This document shows positions 1-8,188 of a DNA stretch of 16,385 bases, in pieces. This DNA is from Verrucomicrobiota bacterium (GTDB lineage: Bacteria; Verrucomicrobiota; Verrucomicrobiia; Verrucomicrobiales; DEV007). Positions within the stretch are counted from its first letter, which is position 1. Each line of letters starts with the position of its first letter. The notes under the pieces were generated by a model, which was not told the DNA's origin, did no database searches, and saw nothing but the letters and a program-made list of their open reading frames with translations. A program made the position numbers and the translations under genes. The stretch spans positions 1 to 16,385 of the forward strand of contig JAADHD010000042.1 in the NCBI GenBank assembly GCA_013152075.1, written 5' to 3'.

Positions 1-191
1 CTCCCGTCCCCCAGGGGAGCGGGGGTATCTCTTGTAACTTAGAAAAATTAACGCTTATTGAAAAAAACTCTTGAACAACTACATGCCTGTCATCCGTGGT
101 TTTTTCTTTTTCAGGCAGCTTGTGTGATGTGGAATGCGAGGAACTTCGCCCTTGAAAGAGGCTGGATTTTCGGGATGGGTGTCTGCGTCCT

Positions 192-1574
192 ATGAAAAAC
201 CAACCTACTCTTGATCCTTCTTTCGTTCCCGCGGTTCTTTGGAACCGGGATTTTCAGAATCGTGTCCAGCAAAGCGGGGGAGGTGAGCCTTTTGTCATTG
301 TTCTTGAGCGTCCGGGTGGATCGATTTCCCGCTTCGATACGAGGATTTTCTCAGATCCTGAAGTCGGGCAGTTGGGAGAGTGCGTGAGATATGTCGAGCG
401 GTTACTCAAGTTTTTGCTTTGGCAACGTGGGGGGGCTATCATCTCACTGGGAGGAAACCGCGTGGTGGCCGATCAAGTGGCGGCTCATTATCAACCCGCT
501 GCGCAGCGCAGTTTCGATTGCAAATTCATCGGGGACCAGGTTTATCGACAGCCTTTGACTTTTCGTTTTGGGAGCGTGGATGAAATGCCGGCAGCCAGAG
601 AAACGACCATTCAGCTGGGGCGGCATCTGGATGGATGCCGGATTGGTTTTGATCTGGGCGGCAGTGATCGCAAGAGCGCAGCGGTCATTGATGGCGAAGT
701 GGTGTTTTCCGAAGAGATCGAATGGGATCCCTATTTTGAGAATGATCCGGAATATCATTATCGGGGGATTAACGACAGTCTGAAGCGCGCAGCGGAAAAG
801 TTGCCACGTGTGGATGCGATCGGGGGAAGCGCGGCAGGGGTGTATGTGGATAATGAAGTGCGTGTGGCTTCTCTATTTCGTGGGGTCAGTGAAGAGGATT
901 TTGAGAAGCGCGTTCGGCGAATGTTTTTCGATCTGAAGAAGGAGTGGAACGATGTGCCTTTTGAGGTGGTGAATGATGGTGAGGTCACCGCTCTGGCCGG
1001 GGCGATGTCGACGGGAGCCAACGGGGTGCTGGGGGTTGCCATGGGAACCAGCGAAGCGGTGGGCTACGTCAATCCGGACGGACACATCACGCCCTGGTTG
1101 AACGAATTGGCGTTTGCTCCGGTGGATTATCGGGATCAGGCTCCGGTCGATGAATGGAGCGGGGATCACGGTTGTGGCGCGCAGTATTTTTGTCAGCAGG
1201 CGGTTGCCCGATTGGCTCCTGTGGCCGGACTGGAGTATCCGGACGAAATGGGCTTTCCTGAGAGGCTGATAGAAGTTCAGAAATTGATGAAGGAAGGGGA
1301 TTCCAGGGCGGCTGACATTTACGATACGATAGGTACCTGTTTTGGCTATTCGATCGCGCACTATGCGGATTTTTACGAGATTGAAAATGTGCTTGTTCTT
1401 GGCCGCGTGACTTCCGGCGAGGGCGGGGAGCGAATTATCTCAAATGCAGAAGCTGTGCTGGCTGATGAGTTTCCCGACTTGAATGAAAAAATCAGTTTGC
1501 GTACGCCGGGAGAAAAAGAGAAGCGGCACGGCCAGTCGATTGCGGCTGCCAGTCTGCCCGCTTTGGAAAATTAG
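192..1574 (+). CDS. ROK-family sugar kinase-like protein with N-terminal extension
   Basis: 460 residues with the actin/hexokinase-like ATPase fold of the ROK family (sugar kinases and transcriptional repressors). The ROK core begins only at about residue 148. The first phosphate loop is GFDLGGSDRKSAAVI (152-166), the likely catalytic Asp lies in VVNDGEV (D262), and the second phosphate loop is GVAMGTSEAVGY (281-292). Standard ROK kinases are about 300 residues, so the first 145 residues are an extension I cannot assign. The zinc motif CxCGxxGCxE is only partly recognisable, around H326, C328 and C334. No helix-turn-helix is seen at the N-terminus, so a kinase is likelier than a NagC-type repressor; the substrate is unknown. 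The start is the first ATG of the frame; no clear Shine-Dalgarno sequence precedes it. It converges on the next gene, with 20 bases between the stops. Confidence 0.8.
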   Translation: MKNQPTLDPSFVPAVLWNRDFQNRVQQSGGGEPFVIVLERPGGSISRFDTRIFSDPEVGQLGECVRYVERLLKFLLWQRGGAIISLGGNRVVADQVAAHYQPAAQRSFDCKFIGDQVYRQPLTFRFGSVDEMPAARETTIQLGRHLDGCRIGFDLGGSDRKSAAVIDGEVVFSEEIEWDPYFENDPEYHYRGINDSLKRAAEKLPRVDAIGGSAAGVYVDNEVRVASLFRGVSEEDFEKRVRRMFFDLKKEWNDVPFEVVNDGEVTALAGAMSTGANGVLGVAMGTSEAVGYVNPDGHITPWLNELAFAPVDYRDQAPVDEWSGDHGCGAQYFCQQAVARLAPVAGLEYPDEMGFPERLIEVQKLMKEGDSRAADIYDTIGTCFGYSIAHYADFYEIENVLVLGRVTSGEGGERIISNAEAVLADEFPDLNEKISLRTPGEKEKRHGQSIAAASLPALEN

Positions 1575-1579
1575 AAGTG

Positions 1580-1598
1580 GTAAGCCGGTCGGGCTTAC
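1580..1598. terminator. Hairpin between convergent genes, possible shared terminator
   Basis: A perfect 7-bp inverted repeat (GTAAGCC / GGCTTAC, 5-base loop) lies between the stop of the ROK gene and the stop of the leftward gene, whose TAA is inside the right arm. There is no T tract on either strand, so this would be a weak or factor-dependent terminator. Confidence 0.4.
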
Positions 1599-2065
1599 GA
1601 GTTCTCCTCGTCTGAGACCTGGAAGCCGTTCTCTTCCATTTTTTTGAGCACTTCGGACATGTCTTCGACATCGTTCCAAACGACTTCTGTAATGTAGATC
1701 GGGGCATTTTGCTGGATCGCTAAAGCCACGGCATCACTGGGACGGGCATCAAGTTCGATGATTTTTTTCTCTTCGATCTCGTTTGAGACCGTGATGATGA
1801 TTCGAGCATAATAGACACTGTCAGCAAAGCTCACAATGACCACCCGATCGACTTTAGCCCCCAGAACGGTCAGCAGGTCGGCAAACAGGTCATGCGTTTG
1901 AGGCCGGGGTTTGGGGGTATGATGCATGAACATCGTGATAGCGGCCCCAACGGCTTGATCCACATAAATGACAAATACCTTTTCGTCATTGCCGAGGAAG
2001 ACTGCGCAGCCTCCGCTGGTTGGCAGAACGGCTCTAACTCCGATTTCGATGACGGCTTTATCCAT
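1595..2065 (-). CDS. Bifunctional nuclease (BFN/DUF151) domain protein
   Basis: 156 residues and complete from its ATG. It matches the bifunctional nuclease domain family (DUF151): an N-terminal beta-rich half with GCAVFLGNDEKVFVIYVD (19-36), then the family signature around IIELDARPSDAVALAI (102-117), followed by APIYITEVV. Members have been reported with DNase/RNase activity, and bacterial single-domain members are otherwise poorly characterised. The C-terminus is an acidic helix (EDMSEVLKKMEENGF). It lies 98 bases downstream of the hexapeptide-repeat gene on the same strand, so the two may be cotranscribed. No Shine-Dalgarno is seen upstream. The family call is firm; the cellular role is inferred only. 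Confidence 0.88.
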   Translation of the reverse strand: MDKAVIEIGVRAVLPTSGGCAVFLGNDEKVFVIYVDQAVGAAITMFMHHTPKPRPQTHDLFADLLTVLGAKVDRVVIVSFADSVYYARIIITVSNEIEEKKIIELDARPSDAVALAIQQNAPIYITEVVWNDVEDMSEVLKKMEENGFQVSDEENS

Positions 2066-2163
2066 GGTTGATTTAGTTTCTAGGGCTGCGTTTGATTTGA
2101 GTATAGAATGTGAAGAAAAGAATCGAATAAGGCAAACGGAAAGAATAGAAGTAGTCGAATCAT

Positions 2164-2691
2164 TTAGTCGCCTGTTTTTGCCAGGAATTCTGTATGTTCT
2201 TTAGAGACTTGAATATATTTCTCCGCCCACAGGCGGATGGATTTTTGTTCTTCCAAATCCAATGCTCGTACCACCCGGGCGGGGCTGCCCATAACCAGTG
2301 AGCCTGGGGGAATCACTGTGCCGGAAGTGACCAAGGATCCTGCGCCGATAATACTGCGTGCGCCTACTTCCACTCCATCCATGAGAATAGAGCCCATGCC
2401 GATTAGGACTTCATCGTCAACTGAGCACGCGTGAAGCAACGCTTTGTGTCCGCAAGTGACGTACTGCCCGACGCTAGTACCCAGATCACTGGACAGGTGA
2501 ATGATGGTGCCATCCTGAATGTTCGATGAAGGGCCGATGACGATTTTTTCGATATCGGCGCGAAGCACACATTGGTACCAGATTGAGGCTTCGGCATCAA
2601 CGCTAACATCTCCAATAAGCCTTGCGTCAGGGGCGATAAAAGAGGTGGAATGTGTTTTTGGCGGAGTGCTAAGGTGGTTACAGACGGGCAT
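2164..2691 (-). CDS. Gamma-carbonic anhydrase-like hexapeptide-repeat protein
   Basis: 175 residues forming a left-handed beta-helix of hexapeptide repeats, for example IGDVSVDAEASIWYQCVLRA near 26-45. It resembles the gamma-carbonic anhydrase family (Cam, YrdA, PaaY). The three zinc-ligand histidines are in the expected places: H65 in QDGTIIHL, and H82 and H87 in CGHKALLHAC. A C-terminal helix (150-171) packs against the beta-helix in this family. Such proteins form trimers with the metal held between subunits. Carbonic anhydrase activity is plausible from the ligands, but many homologues are inactive or act as metal-binding acyltransferase-like proteins, so the activity is inference. The ATG start gives normal family length. 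The gene diverges from HU, and the 137 bases between them presumably hold promoters for both. Confidence 0.85.
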   Translation of the reverse strand: MPVCNHLSTPPKTHSTSFIAPDARLIGDVSVDAEASIWYQCVLRADIEKIVIGPSSNIQDGTIIHLSSDLGTSVGQYVTCGHKALLHACSVDDEVLIGMGSILMDGVEVGARSIIGAGSLVTSGTVIPPGSLVMGSPARVVRALDLEEQKSIRLWAEKYIQVSKEHTEFLAKTGD

Positions 2692-2828
2692 ATGGCTAAA
2701 TGAGTAGAGGTGCTGAAAAGGCTACAGTATAGGGAGAAATGGGCGAATTTTCGTCAAATTAGGCCTATTTACAGGAAAATATGCATTTTTTTACTCAAAG
2801 CGCTTTACTAAAGAGGCCGAACCCCCTA

Positions 2829-3116
2829 ATGAAAAAGGCAATGAACAAGGGACAAATTGTAGAAGCAGTACAGGGCGCACTCGGTGATGGCGCATCAAAG
2901 AAGGATGCCGAAGAGGCTGTAGCAGCTGTTCTTGGCGCAATCGCTGATGGCGTCAGATCAGATGGAACCGTTCAATTGATCGGTTTTGGAACCTTCGTAG
3001 TGAGAGAGCGTGCGGCCCGTATGGGACGCAACCCAAAGACTGGAGAAGCGATGCAAATCAATGCTTCCAAGTCTGTGGGATTTAAGCCCTCCGCCGCATT
3101 GAAGGGCTCCCTGTAA
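2829..3116 (+). CDS. hup: HU-family histone-like DNA-binding protein
   Basis: 95 residues from the chosen start. It is a typical HU/IHF protein: helical dimerisation part MNKGQIVEAVQGAL, then GFGTFVVRERAARMGRNP-KTGEA, the hallmark sequence leading into the DNA-binding beta arm, and a C-terminal FKPSAALKGSL helix. It binds and bends DNA as a dimer in the nucleoid. Three in-frame ATGs exist: 2781, 2829 and 2841. The 2841 start gives the canonical 91-residue protein beginning MNKGQ. The 2829 start has AAGAGG 12 bases upstream. The 2781 start would add 16 unconserved residues but has AGGA close by. I prefer 2829 or 2841. A strong terminator follows directly. The family call is certain; whether it is HU or an IHF-like paralogue is not distinguishable here. 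Confidence 0.93.
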   Translation: MKKAMNKGQIVEAVQGALGDGASKKDAEEAVAAVLGAIADGVRSDGTVQLIGFGTFVVRERAARMGRNPKTGEAMQINASKSVGFKPSAALKGSL

Positions 3117-3144
3117 GAACCTTAGTTGTTAACACACTAACCAT

Positions 3145-3182
3145 AAAGCCGTTGGCAGTTTTCTGTCAGCGGCTTTTTGTTT
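3145..3182 (+). terminator. Rho-independent terminator of the HU gene, overlapping the end of pabB
   Basis: A 14-bp stem (3145-3158 with 3163-3176; two G-U pairs) closes a TTTT loop and is followed by TTGTTTT on the plus strand. It starts 29 bases after the HU stop codon. On the minus strand the right arm holds the last pabB codons (AAA AGC CGC TGA, stop at 3166-3168). The minus-strand 3' side is T-poor, so it probably serves mainly HU. Confidence 0.88.
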
Positions 3183-4514
3183 TGTGGGATTCCACTCCGC
3201 AGGCTTGAAAAATCCCCCGGGCTTTGTGCAGGGTTTCTTCGTATTCTTGTTCGGGTATGGAGTCGGCGACAATGCCGGCCCGACGTTGAAACGCAGTTGC
3301 TGTTTTTCGATCATTGCGGTGCGGATGGCGATGTTGAAAATGGATTCATCATTAAAACCGAATATACCAATGGCTCCGGTGTAGAGGCCGCGGTCGGTTG
3401 ATTCCAATTCATCGATGATCTGCATCGCCCGGATTTTAGGAGCTCCGGTGATTGATCCTCCGGGGAAACAAGATAATAAAGCGTCGAGGGGCGCGGTGTC
3501 GTCCTGGAGTTGTCCGTTTACCGTCGAGACCAGGTGAAATACTTGCTCGAATCGTTCCAATCGTAGCAGTTCACTTACCTTGACTGTGCCCGCTTGGCAT
3601 ATTTTGCCCAGATCATTGCGTTCGAGGTCGGTGATCATGACGAGCTCGGCGATTTCTTTTGGTGAGGTGATCAATTCGTAAGCGGATCGTTCGTCTGCCG
3701 AAGGGTCGCGAAAACGCGGGCGCGTGCCTTTAATCGGGCGGGTGGTGATTTCCCGTCCACTGATTCTCAAAAATAGCTCAGGCGAGGAGGATAAGATCTG
3801 GCGATGCTGAATATCGAGATAGGCGGCGTAGGGTGCCGGGGACATATCGCGCAGTCGCTCGTAGAGAGTGAACGCGGCTTGATTGTCGGCGGCGGTGTTT
3901 TCTGGCCAGGCGGAGGTGAATTCCTGCGACAGATTGACTTGGTAGATATCACCGGCAGAAATGTATTGCTGGGCTTGTTCCACTCGTTGGCAGAATGTTT
4001 CGCGGGTGAGCGATGATGAAAATTTCGCTTCGTATGGCAATCGTTTTTCTTTGGAGTTGGTGCTGGAGGGTTTCACCTGAGACCAGTCGATTTTTGATTG
4101 TTGATCTCCTACTTCAAACCATTGCGATTCAAGATGATCAAAGATGAGCATGTGGGGGTATATGCCAAAACAATAGTTTCCGTCGTATTCAAAGTAGCCG
4201 ATGGCCCCACCTGTTGGGAATCCGCAATCAAAGGAGTGGGCGCGCTTTTTTCCATCCAGTAGTTCCTGTCGCAAAAGATCAAGTCCTGGTTTGTTCGATT
4301 GGCTTTCGTTCTGCCAGTTGCCCTGAATAATTTTTTCGGGATCAGATGCCAGAATTGAAATTCCTCGCTGGGAAGAATTGTCGCTCAGAGAGCCTGTCGA
4401 AGCTGAATCCAGAAAAACGAAGCTGGGCTGTTGTTTGAGTCCTCGAGCTATTTCAAGCGGCTGGAAGTCGATATTGACGGCGACAGGTTTCAACTGGCGG
4501 GTAGCCGATTTCAT
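3166..4514 (-). CDS. pabB: Aminodeoxychorismate synthase component I, frameshifted near the 3' end
   Basis: Chorismate-utilising enzyme that, with the PabA glutaminase, makes 4-amino-4-deoxychorismate for folate. Residues from the ATG at 4514: GGAIGYFEYD (102-111), GDIYQVNLSQEF (188-199), SSSPELFL (242-249), PIKGTRPR (260-267; the PIKGT form typical of aminodeoxychorismate synthase rather than the PIAGT form of anthranilate synthase) and FPGGSITGAPKIRAM (350-364). After FNVG (409-412) the frame becomes nonsense (PALSPTPYPNKN). Another frame continues AGIVADSIPEQEYEETLHKA and ends at 3166-3168. Adding one G to the GGG run (CCC on the plus strand, 3279-3281) restores FNVGAGIVADS and a normal 449-residue protein. 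The unrepaired frame runs on to 3129. The frame is also open upstream with a TTG at 4598, but the ATG start gives normal family length. The defect may be a sequence error. Confidence 0.87.
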
Positions 4515-4708
4515 CAGAGCTGTATAATTTACTGGATTTAACGTCTGGAAAGCCGATATCTCGTGGGAATACAAGCGATTTGCGGGCAAATCGAACAAGA
4601 ATAAACGCGGGCTGTCGAAGTATACGAGCTCATCATGGATATTGACACCGCATGGCAGGATTCGTAGTCTCGTGGCTCTCTCTAAATTCCTGCTGTATTT
4701 AGCGGATC

Positions 4709-5851
4709 ATGGTAGAAGAATTGTATAACACAAATTATCAAAGCAGTCGCACTTTTACTATCGCGATGTGGGTGCTGGGTATTGTGGCCGGGGGCCAGCT
4801 GTTGGCTATGGGGTGGGCGATCATGCGGCATGAACCTTCGGGGTTGAAGCATACGAGATCAGAGTCGGGGCCTGGCACTTCAGCCAGTTCTCCTCCCACC
4901 GAGACTTCAAACTTCCCAGACGGGGGTTTGCCTCCCATGCCGGAAATTTTCAGGAAACAGCTGGAAGAAAGCACAGCGGTTCTGCCATCGCCGCCTCTGG
5001 AAGGTCTGGGCGGTAATGGTGGAAGAGCGTTTTCCCCAACAAATCCTCCTTTGAATGAGTTGCTTGATCAAACCGGAAGACAGGCTCATCCGGCGCATCG
5101 TATTGCAGATCCTGATATCGAACGCCTGCTGGTTACAGGGATCGAGCTGAGAGCGAGTGGAAATACACAAGCTGCTTTGCGAACTTTGCTGTCTGCTGAC
5201 GGGAAACTTCCGGAGCACCCGCGTGTTTTAAGTGAAATAGCGGGAACCTATTCGCAGATGGGACTGAGCGATAAAGCGACTTCGTATTGGGAGCGGGTTT
5301 ATCGTTTGGGAGAGAATCGAGCGGGAGCCTATTTCGACATGGCCGACATGGTGTTGAAGGGCAAGCAACTTGAACAAATTCCAGGAAAAGACTCGATGCT
5401 TTCAATTGGCGACATTGCCGAACTGCGTGATGAAAAAATCACTGCAGGGGAGCGGGTTACGCTACGAGTGACGATTCAGGCGAGGCCGGGAGCTCATCCA
5501 GCAGGTGCGGACATGGCCTTATTGGTTTATTTTTATGATTTAGTCGACGGAAAACGGTTTTTACCCTCGACGGCGGACACTTCTGAATCGTATATATCTG
5601 CTCCATATGATTGGAAGAATGGTAAAACTGAAGCGATTGAGGTCACTTATTACCAGCCCGTGTTCACGCCGGAGCAGAAACGGGAGCTGGGCGACAGGCT
5701 TTATTATGGATATATCGTAGAATTGTATTACCGAGATGAATTACAGGATGTTGTGGCGGCACCACGAAAATTAAGGGGCCTTCATTCAAGTTCGCCTCCA
5801 GCCGCACAGGGGGGCGTGAGTGGTCCGGACAGCAGTCTATTTCCGCAATGA
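4709..5851 (+). CDS. Membrane-anchored TPR-like protein of unknown function
   Basis: 380 residues. An N-terminal transmembrane helix (about 16-38, TIAMWVLGIVAGGQLLAMGW) is followed by a Pro/Ser/Gly-rich linker (43-125). Two or so TPR-like helical hairpins follow (135-215), with the A-G-Y/F spacing seen in LLVTGIELRASGNTQAALRTL and IAGTYSQMGLSDKATSYWERV. The C-terminal half (230-350) looks all-beta, ending in a conserved-looking segment rich in Tyr (GDRLYYGYIVELYYRDELQD). I do not recognise that domain. The stop overlaps the ATG of the next gene in ATGATGA, implying translational coupling and a joint role. The likely location is the inner membrane with the bulk outside the cytoplasm. Nothing indicates an enzyme activity; a scaffold or interaction role is inference. 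Confidence 0.8.
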   Translation: MVEELYNTNYQSSRTFTIAMWVLGIVAGGQLLAMGWAIMRHEPSGLKHTRSESGPGTSASSPPTETSNFPDGGLPPMPEIFRKQLEESTAVLPSPPLEGLGGNGGRAFSPTNPPLNELLDQTGRQAHPAHRIADPDIERLLVTGIELRASGNTQAALRTLLSADGKLPEHPRVLSEIAGTYSQMGLSDKATSYWERVYRLGENRAGAYFDMADMVLKGKQLEQIPGKDSMLSIGDIAELRDEKITAGERVTLRVTIQARPGAHPAGADMALLVYFYDLVDGKRFLPSTADTSESYISAPYDWKNGKTEAIEVTYYQPVFTPEQKRELGDRLYYGYIVELYYRDELQDVVAAPRKLRGLHSSSPPAAQGGVSGPDSSLFPQ

Positions 5852-8061
5852 TGACAAGCAGCAGTAGTGAGCCGAAATTAAACTTAAGCGCCCCCGGCGT
5901 AAGTTTTCGTGTACTGGTGGTGGATGAGTCAGAAAGTCGTCTTGAAGCGATGGTGGCTTTGTTGGCCCAGGAGATTCAGGGCGGAGAGATCAGTTCTGCG
6001 GCTGACCCCGCAACAGCATGGCAAGTGGCTTCCCAACTGGACCGTTTGGACATGTTGGTTGCGGCCATTCCAGCAGAAAATGGGGAGCATATTTTTGGAC
6101 TCAGGGATCAAATCGTTCAGCGTTTTGGCGTTTTGCCTGGGGCGTTTTACAGTGATATGGATATGAATGGTTATTATGACTGGGTCCATGGAGAGCAGTT
6201 ATTTTTTCAGCCCCTGGCAGACAAGGCCTTTGTGACGTGGTTACAGGCGGTGTGGAGTGAAAGAAGTGAACAGGTGGGCGTCATAGAGGCGTCAAGGCCT
6301 GCTGAAATGGTAGCAGAGACTGCAACACAGGAAAATCCGGTGCCCTCGGCGGTAGCGCTTACTGAAGTCGAGGCTGCGCCTGCGCCTACTTCTGTTCCTG
6401 TAGTGGCTACGGAAGCGGCTGCGGAAGTTGTGACTCCGGTCGTTGAATCGTTGCCTGAACCAGTGCAGGTGGCCGATCCGGTGGCGGCAATCATGCCTGA
6501 AGATGAGGGGCCGTTACCAGCGGGGATTACTTTAGGTGATTATGAATTGACGCGTCTCATTGAGTCGAATGAGGACTGGGCTCTTTATGACGCAGAGCAG
6601 AAGGGCATAAGCCGGACGGTCAATCTTAAAGCCTTGCATCGTTATCATCGCCGTGACCCCGAAAAAGTGGAGGCTTTGTTAAAGGAGGCCCGTTGTCGGG
6701 CTTTGGTGAATCATCCTGCGATTGCTTTGGTGTATGAGGCCAATCAGGAGAATGGCGTTAATTTTTATGCGCGGGAACGAGTCGATGATCCGAGTTTGAC
6801 GGAATTGGGCGATCGCGGGGAAAAGTTGAGTGATGGCGCAGTGATTCAATTTCTTTCCGTGGTATCGGCTGCGGTGAGTTATCTGGTTGATAACCAAATG
6901 AATTTCAGACCGATCACTGGCGATATGATTCGCGTGGGAAAAGAGGGGCATCCAAAAATTATCAACTCGGTGATTTCGGGTGAGCCTAATTTTGACGAAG
7001 CCGAGCAGATTGGATTGTTGGCTGATGCTGTATTCCCCTTGCTGACCAAAGGCCGGTATGGCGGTGAACTCGCTCTGCATGCCTTGATGGTAAGAATGCA
7101 CGGACAGGGAGATGCAAAAGTCGGGCAGGCAATAAAAACCTTGGCTCAATTGGAAGTTGCGTTGGACTATCTTGGCGAAAAACTGATCAGCGGGAGTCTT
7201 GAGTCTCAGGGGAAATCAGCAAATCGGTCGGCTGTTATTGCGGGTAGTTTAATTGGTGGGGGTATCTTACTCGCAGGTATTATTATGGCCTTGACCATGG
7301 GCGGCGGCGCCAAAGGGAAGGATTTCGACTATATGATTCGAATTCCGGCCGGGACATTTATTTATCAGGAAGATGAAGAAGTGGAGTTGGAGCAGTTCTG
7401 GATCGACGAGTATGAAGTGACGATTGGTCAATACGCCAAGTTTTTGGAAAGTGTCGAGGCTGACGAGGAAATGGCGAAGAAGTGGAGGCATGCAGAGCAC
7501 CCGGCATCCAAAACGACCCATCGACCTCCTGAGTGGGATAAATATTATCGGGCGGCCGTGAAGGGGAAGGCGTATGTAGGAACAGCAATCGATCTAAATT
7601 GTCCTGTGATGCAGGTTGATTGGTGGGATGCCTATGCATACGCGCATTGGAAGGGCGGGCGACTTCCTTCTGAGCAAGAATGGGAAAAAGCGGCGCGCGG
7701 CACTCTTGGGAATATTTACCCTTGGGGCAATGAACTTGACCTGACGCGATTTAATTCAGGTTCCAAGGAACAAGGGGGGGATAAATTTCAGTATTGGTCA
7801 CCGGTTGACGCAATGTCCAGAGACGAAAGCACGTATGTTGTCAAGGGCATGGCAGGAAATGTCAGCGAATGGACAGACTCGTGGGAGACAGATCCTGACG
7901 ACCCGGACAAACGAGTCCCTATTCGTCGAGGCGCTTCCTTTTTGACTGAAGAAGGGTTTGAATTGACCCGCCGTCGCCCTGCCAAGAGTCCGGATGACAA
8001 GGATAAATTAACGACCGGTTTTAGAACAGTGAGAAGCATTCCGCCGCCTTCATCGGAGTGA
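5848..8061 (+). CDS. Fusion of degenerate receiver, kinase-like, TM and FGE/SUMF1-fold domains
   Basis: 737 residues. Residues 19-137 resemble a response-regulator receiver (FRVLVVDESESRLEAM), but the phosphoacceptor strand reads LDMLVAAIP with Ala where Asp is expected, and the KP motif is QP (121-122). An Ala/Pro/Val-rich linker spans 140-225. Residues 231-450 resemble a Ser/Thr kinase: DYELTRLIES, VNLK (K261) and an alpha-C Glu near E280 are kept. The HRDLKPDNI segment is FRPITGDMI (353-361) and the DFG region is INSVIS, so it should be a pseudokinase. A transmembrane helix spans 461-484. Residues 493-730 are an FGE-sulfatase/SUMF1 fold: IRIPAGTF, DEYEVTIGQYAKFL, PVMQVDWWDAYAYAHW, GRLPSEQEWEKAARG, GMAGNVSEWTDSW, RRGASF, TGFRTVRS. 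It lacks the catalytic cysteines of true formylglycine-generating enzymes near RRGASF. The start overlaps the upstream stop by four bases. Function unknown; a non-catalytic membrane sensor or scaffold is inferred. Confidence 0.85.
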   Translation: MMTSSSSEPKLNLSAPGVSFRVLVVDESESRLEAMVALLAQEIQGGEISSAADPATAWQVASQLDRLDMLVAAIPAENGEHIFGLRDQIVQRFGVLPGAFYSDMDMNGYYDWVHGEQLFFQPLADKAFVTWLQAVWSERSEQVGVIEASRPAEMVAETATQENPVPSAVALTEVEAAPAPTSVPVVATEAAAEVVTPVVESLPEPVQVADPVAAIMPEDEGPLPAGITLGDYELTRLIESNEDWALYDAEQKGISRTVNLKALHRYHRRDPEKVEALLKEARCRALVNHPAIALVYEANQENGVNFYARERVDDPSLTELGDRGEKLSDGAVIQFLSVVSAAVSYLVDNQMNFRPITGDMIRVGKEGHPKIINSVISGEPNFDEAEQIGLLADAVFPLLTKGRYGGELALHALMVRMHGQGDAKVGQAIKTLAQLEVALDYLGEKLISGSLESQGKSANRSAVIAGSLIGGGILLAGIIMALTMGGGAKGKDFDYMIRIPAGTFIYQEDEEVELEQFWIDEYEVTIGQYAKFLESVEADEEMAKKWRHAEHPASKTTHRPPEWDKYYRAAVKGKAYVGTAIDLNCPVMQVDWWDAYAYAHWKGGRLPSEQEWEKAARGTLGNIYPWGNELDLTRFNSGSKEQGGDKFQYWSPVDAMSRDESTYVVKGMAGNVSEWTDSWETDPDDPDKRVPIRRGASFLTEEGFELTRRRPAKSPDDKDKLTTGFRTVRSIPPPSSE

Positions 8062-8188
8062 AGGGGGTCCATTGGCGGTGGTGTGGCGATTCCTTTTCGA
8101 GGCACTGGACATTGTGCTCAAAACGATTTAATCTGTGAACTTGATACCGGAAGTCAACTCGTGAACGGGACTGGTATTTGATACCTAT

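Noticed and set aside
1..25. G/C-rich partial inverted repeat at the window start
   Set aside because: It could be the end of an upstream terminator, but there is no T tract and the left side is cut off, so it cannot be supported.
4515..4706. Open upstream extension of pabB (TTG at 4598 and further)
   Set aside because: The extension has no ATG and no match to the usual PabB N-terminus; the ATG at 4514 yields the normal length.
6207..6494. Ala/Thr/Ser-rich open frame on the minus strand
   Set aside because: It mirrors the Ala/Pro/Val linker of the 737-residue protein and has no independent features.
7300..8061. Calling the C-terminal domain a true formylglycine-generating enzyme
   Set aside because: The fold motifs are clear but the catalytic cysteines expected near the GGS-like segment are absent, so enzyme activity is not supported.
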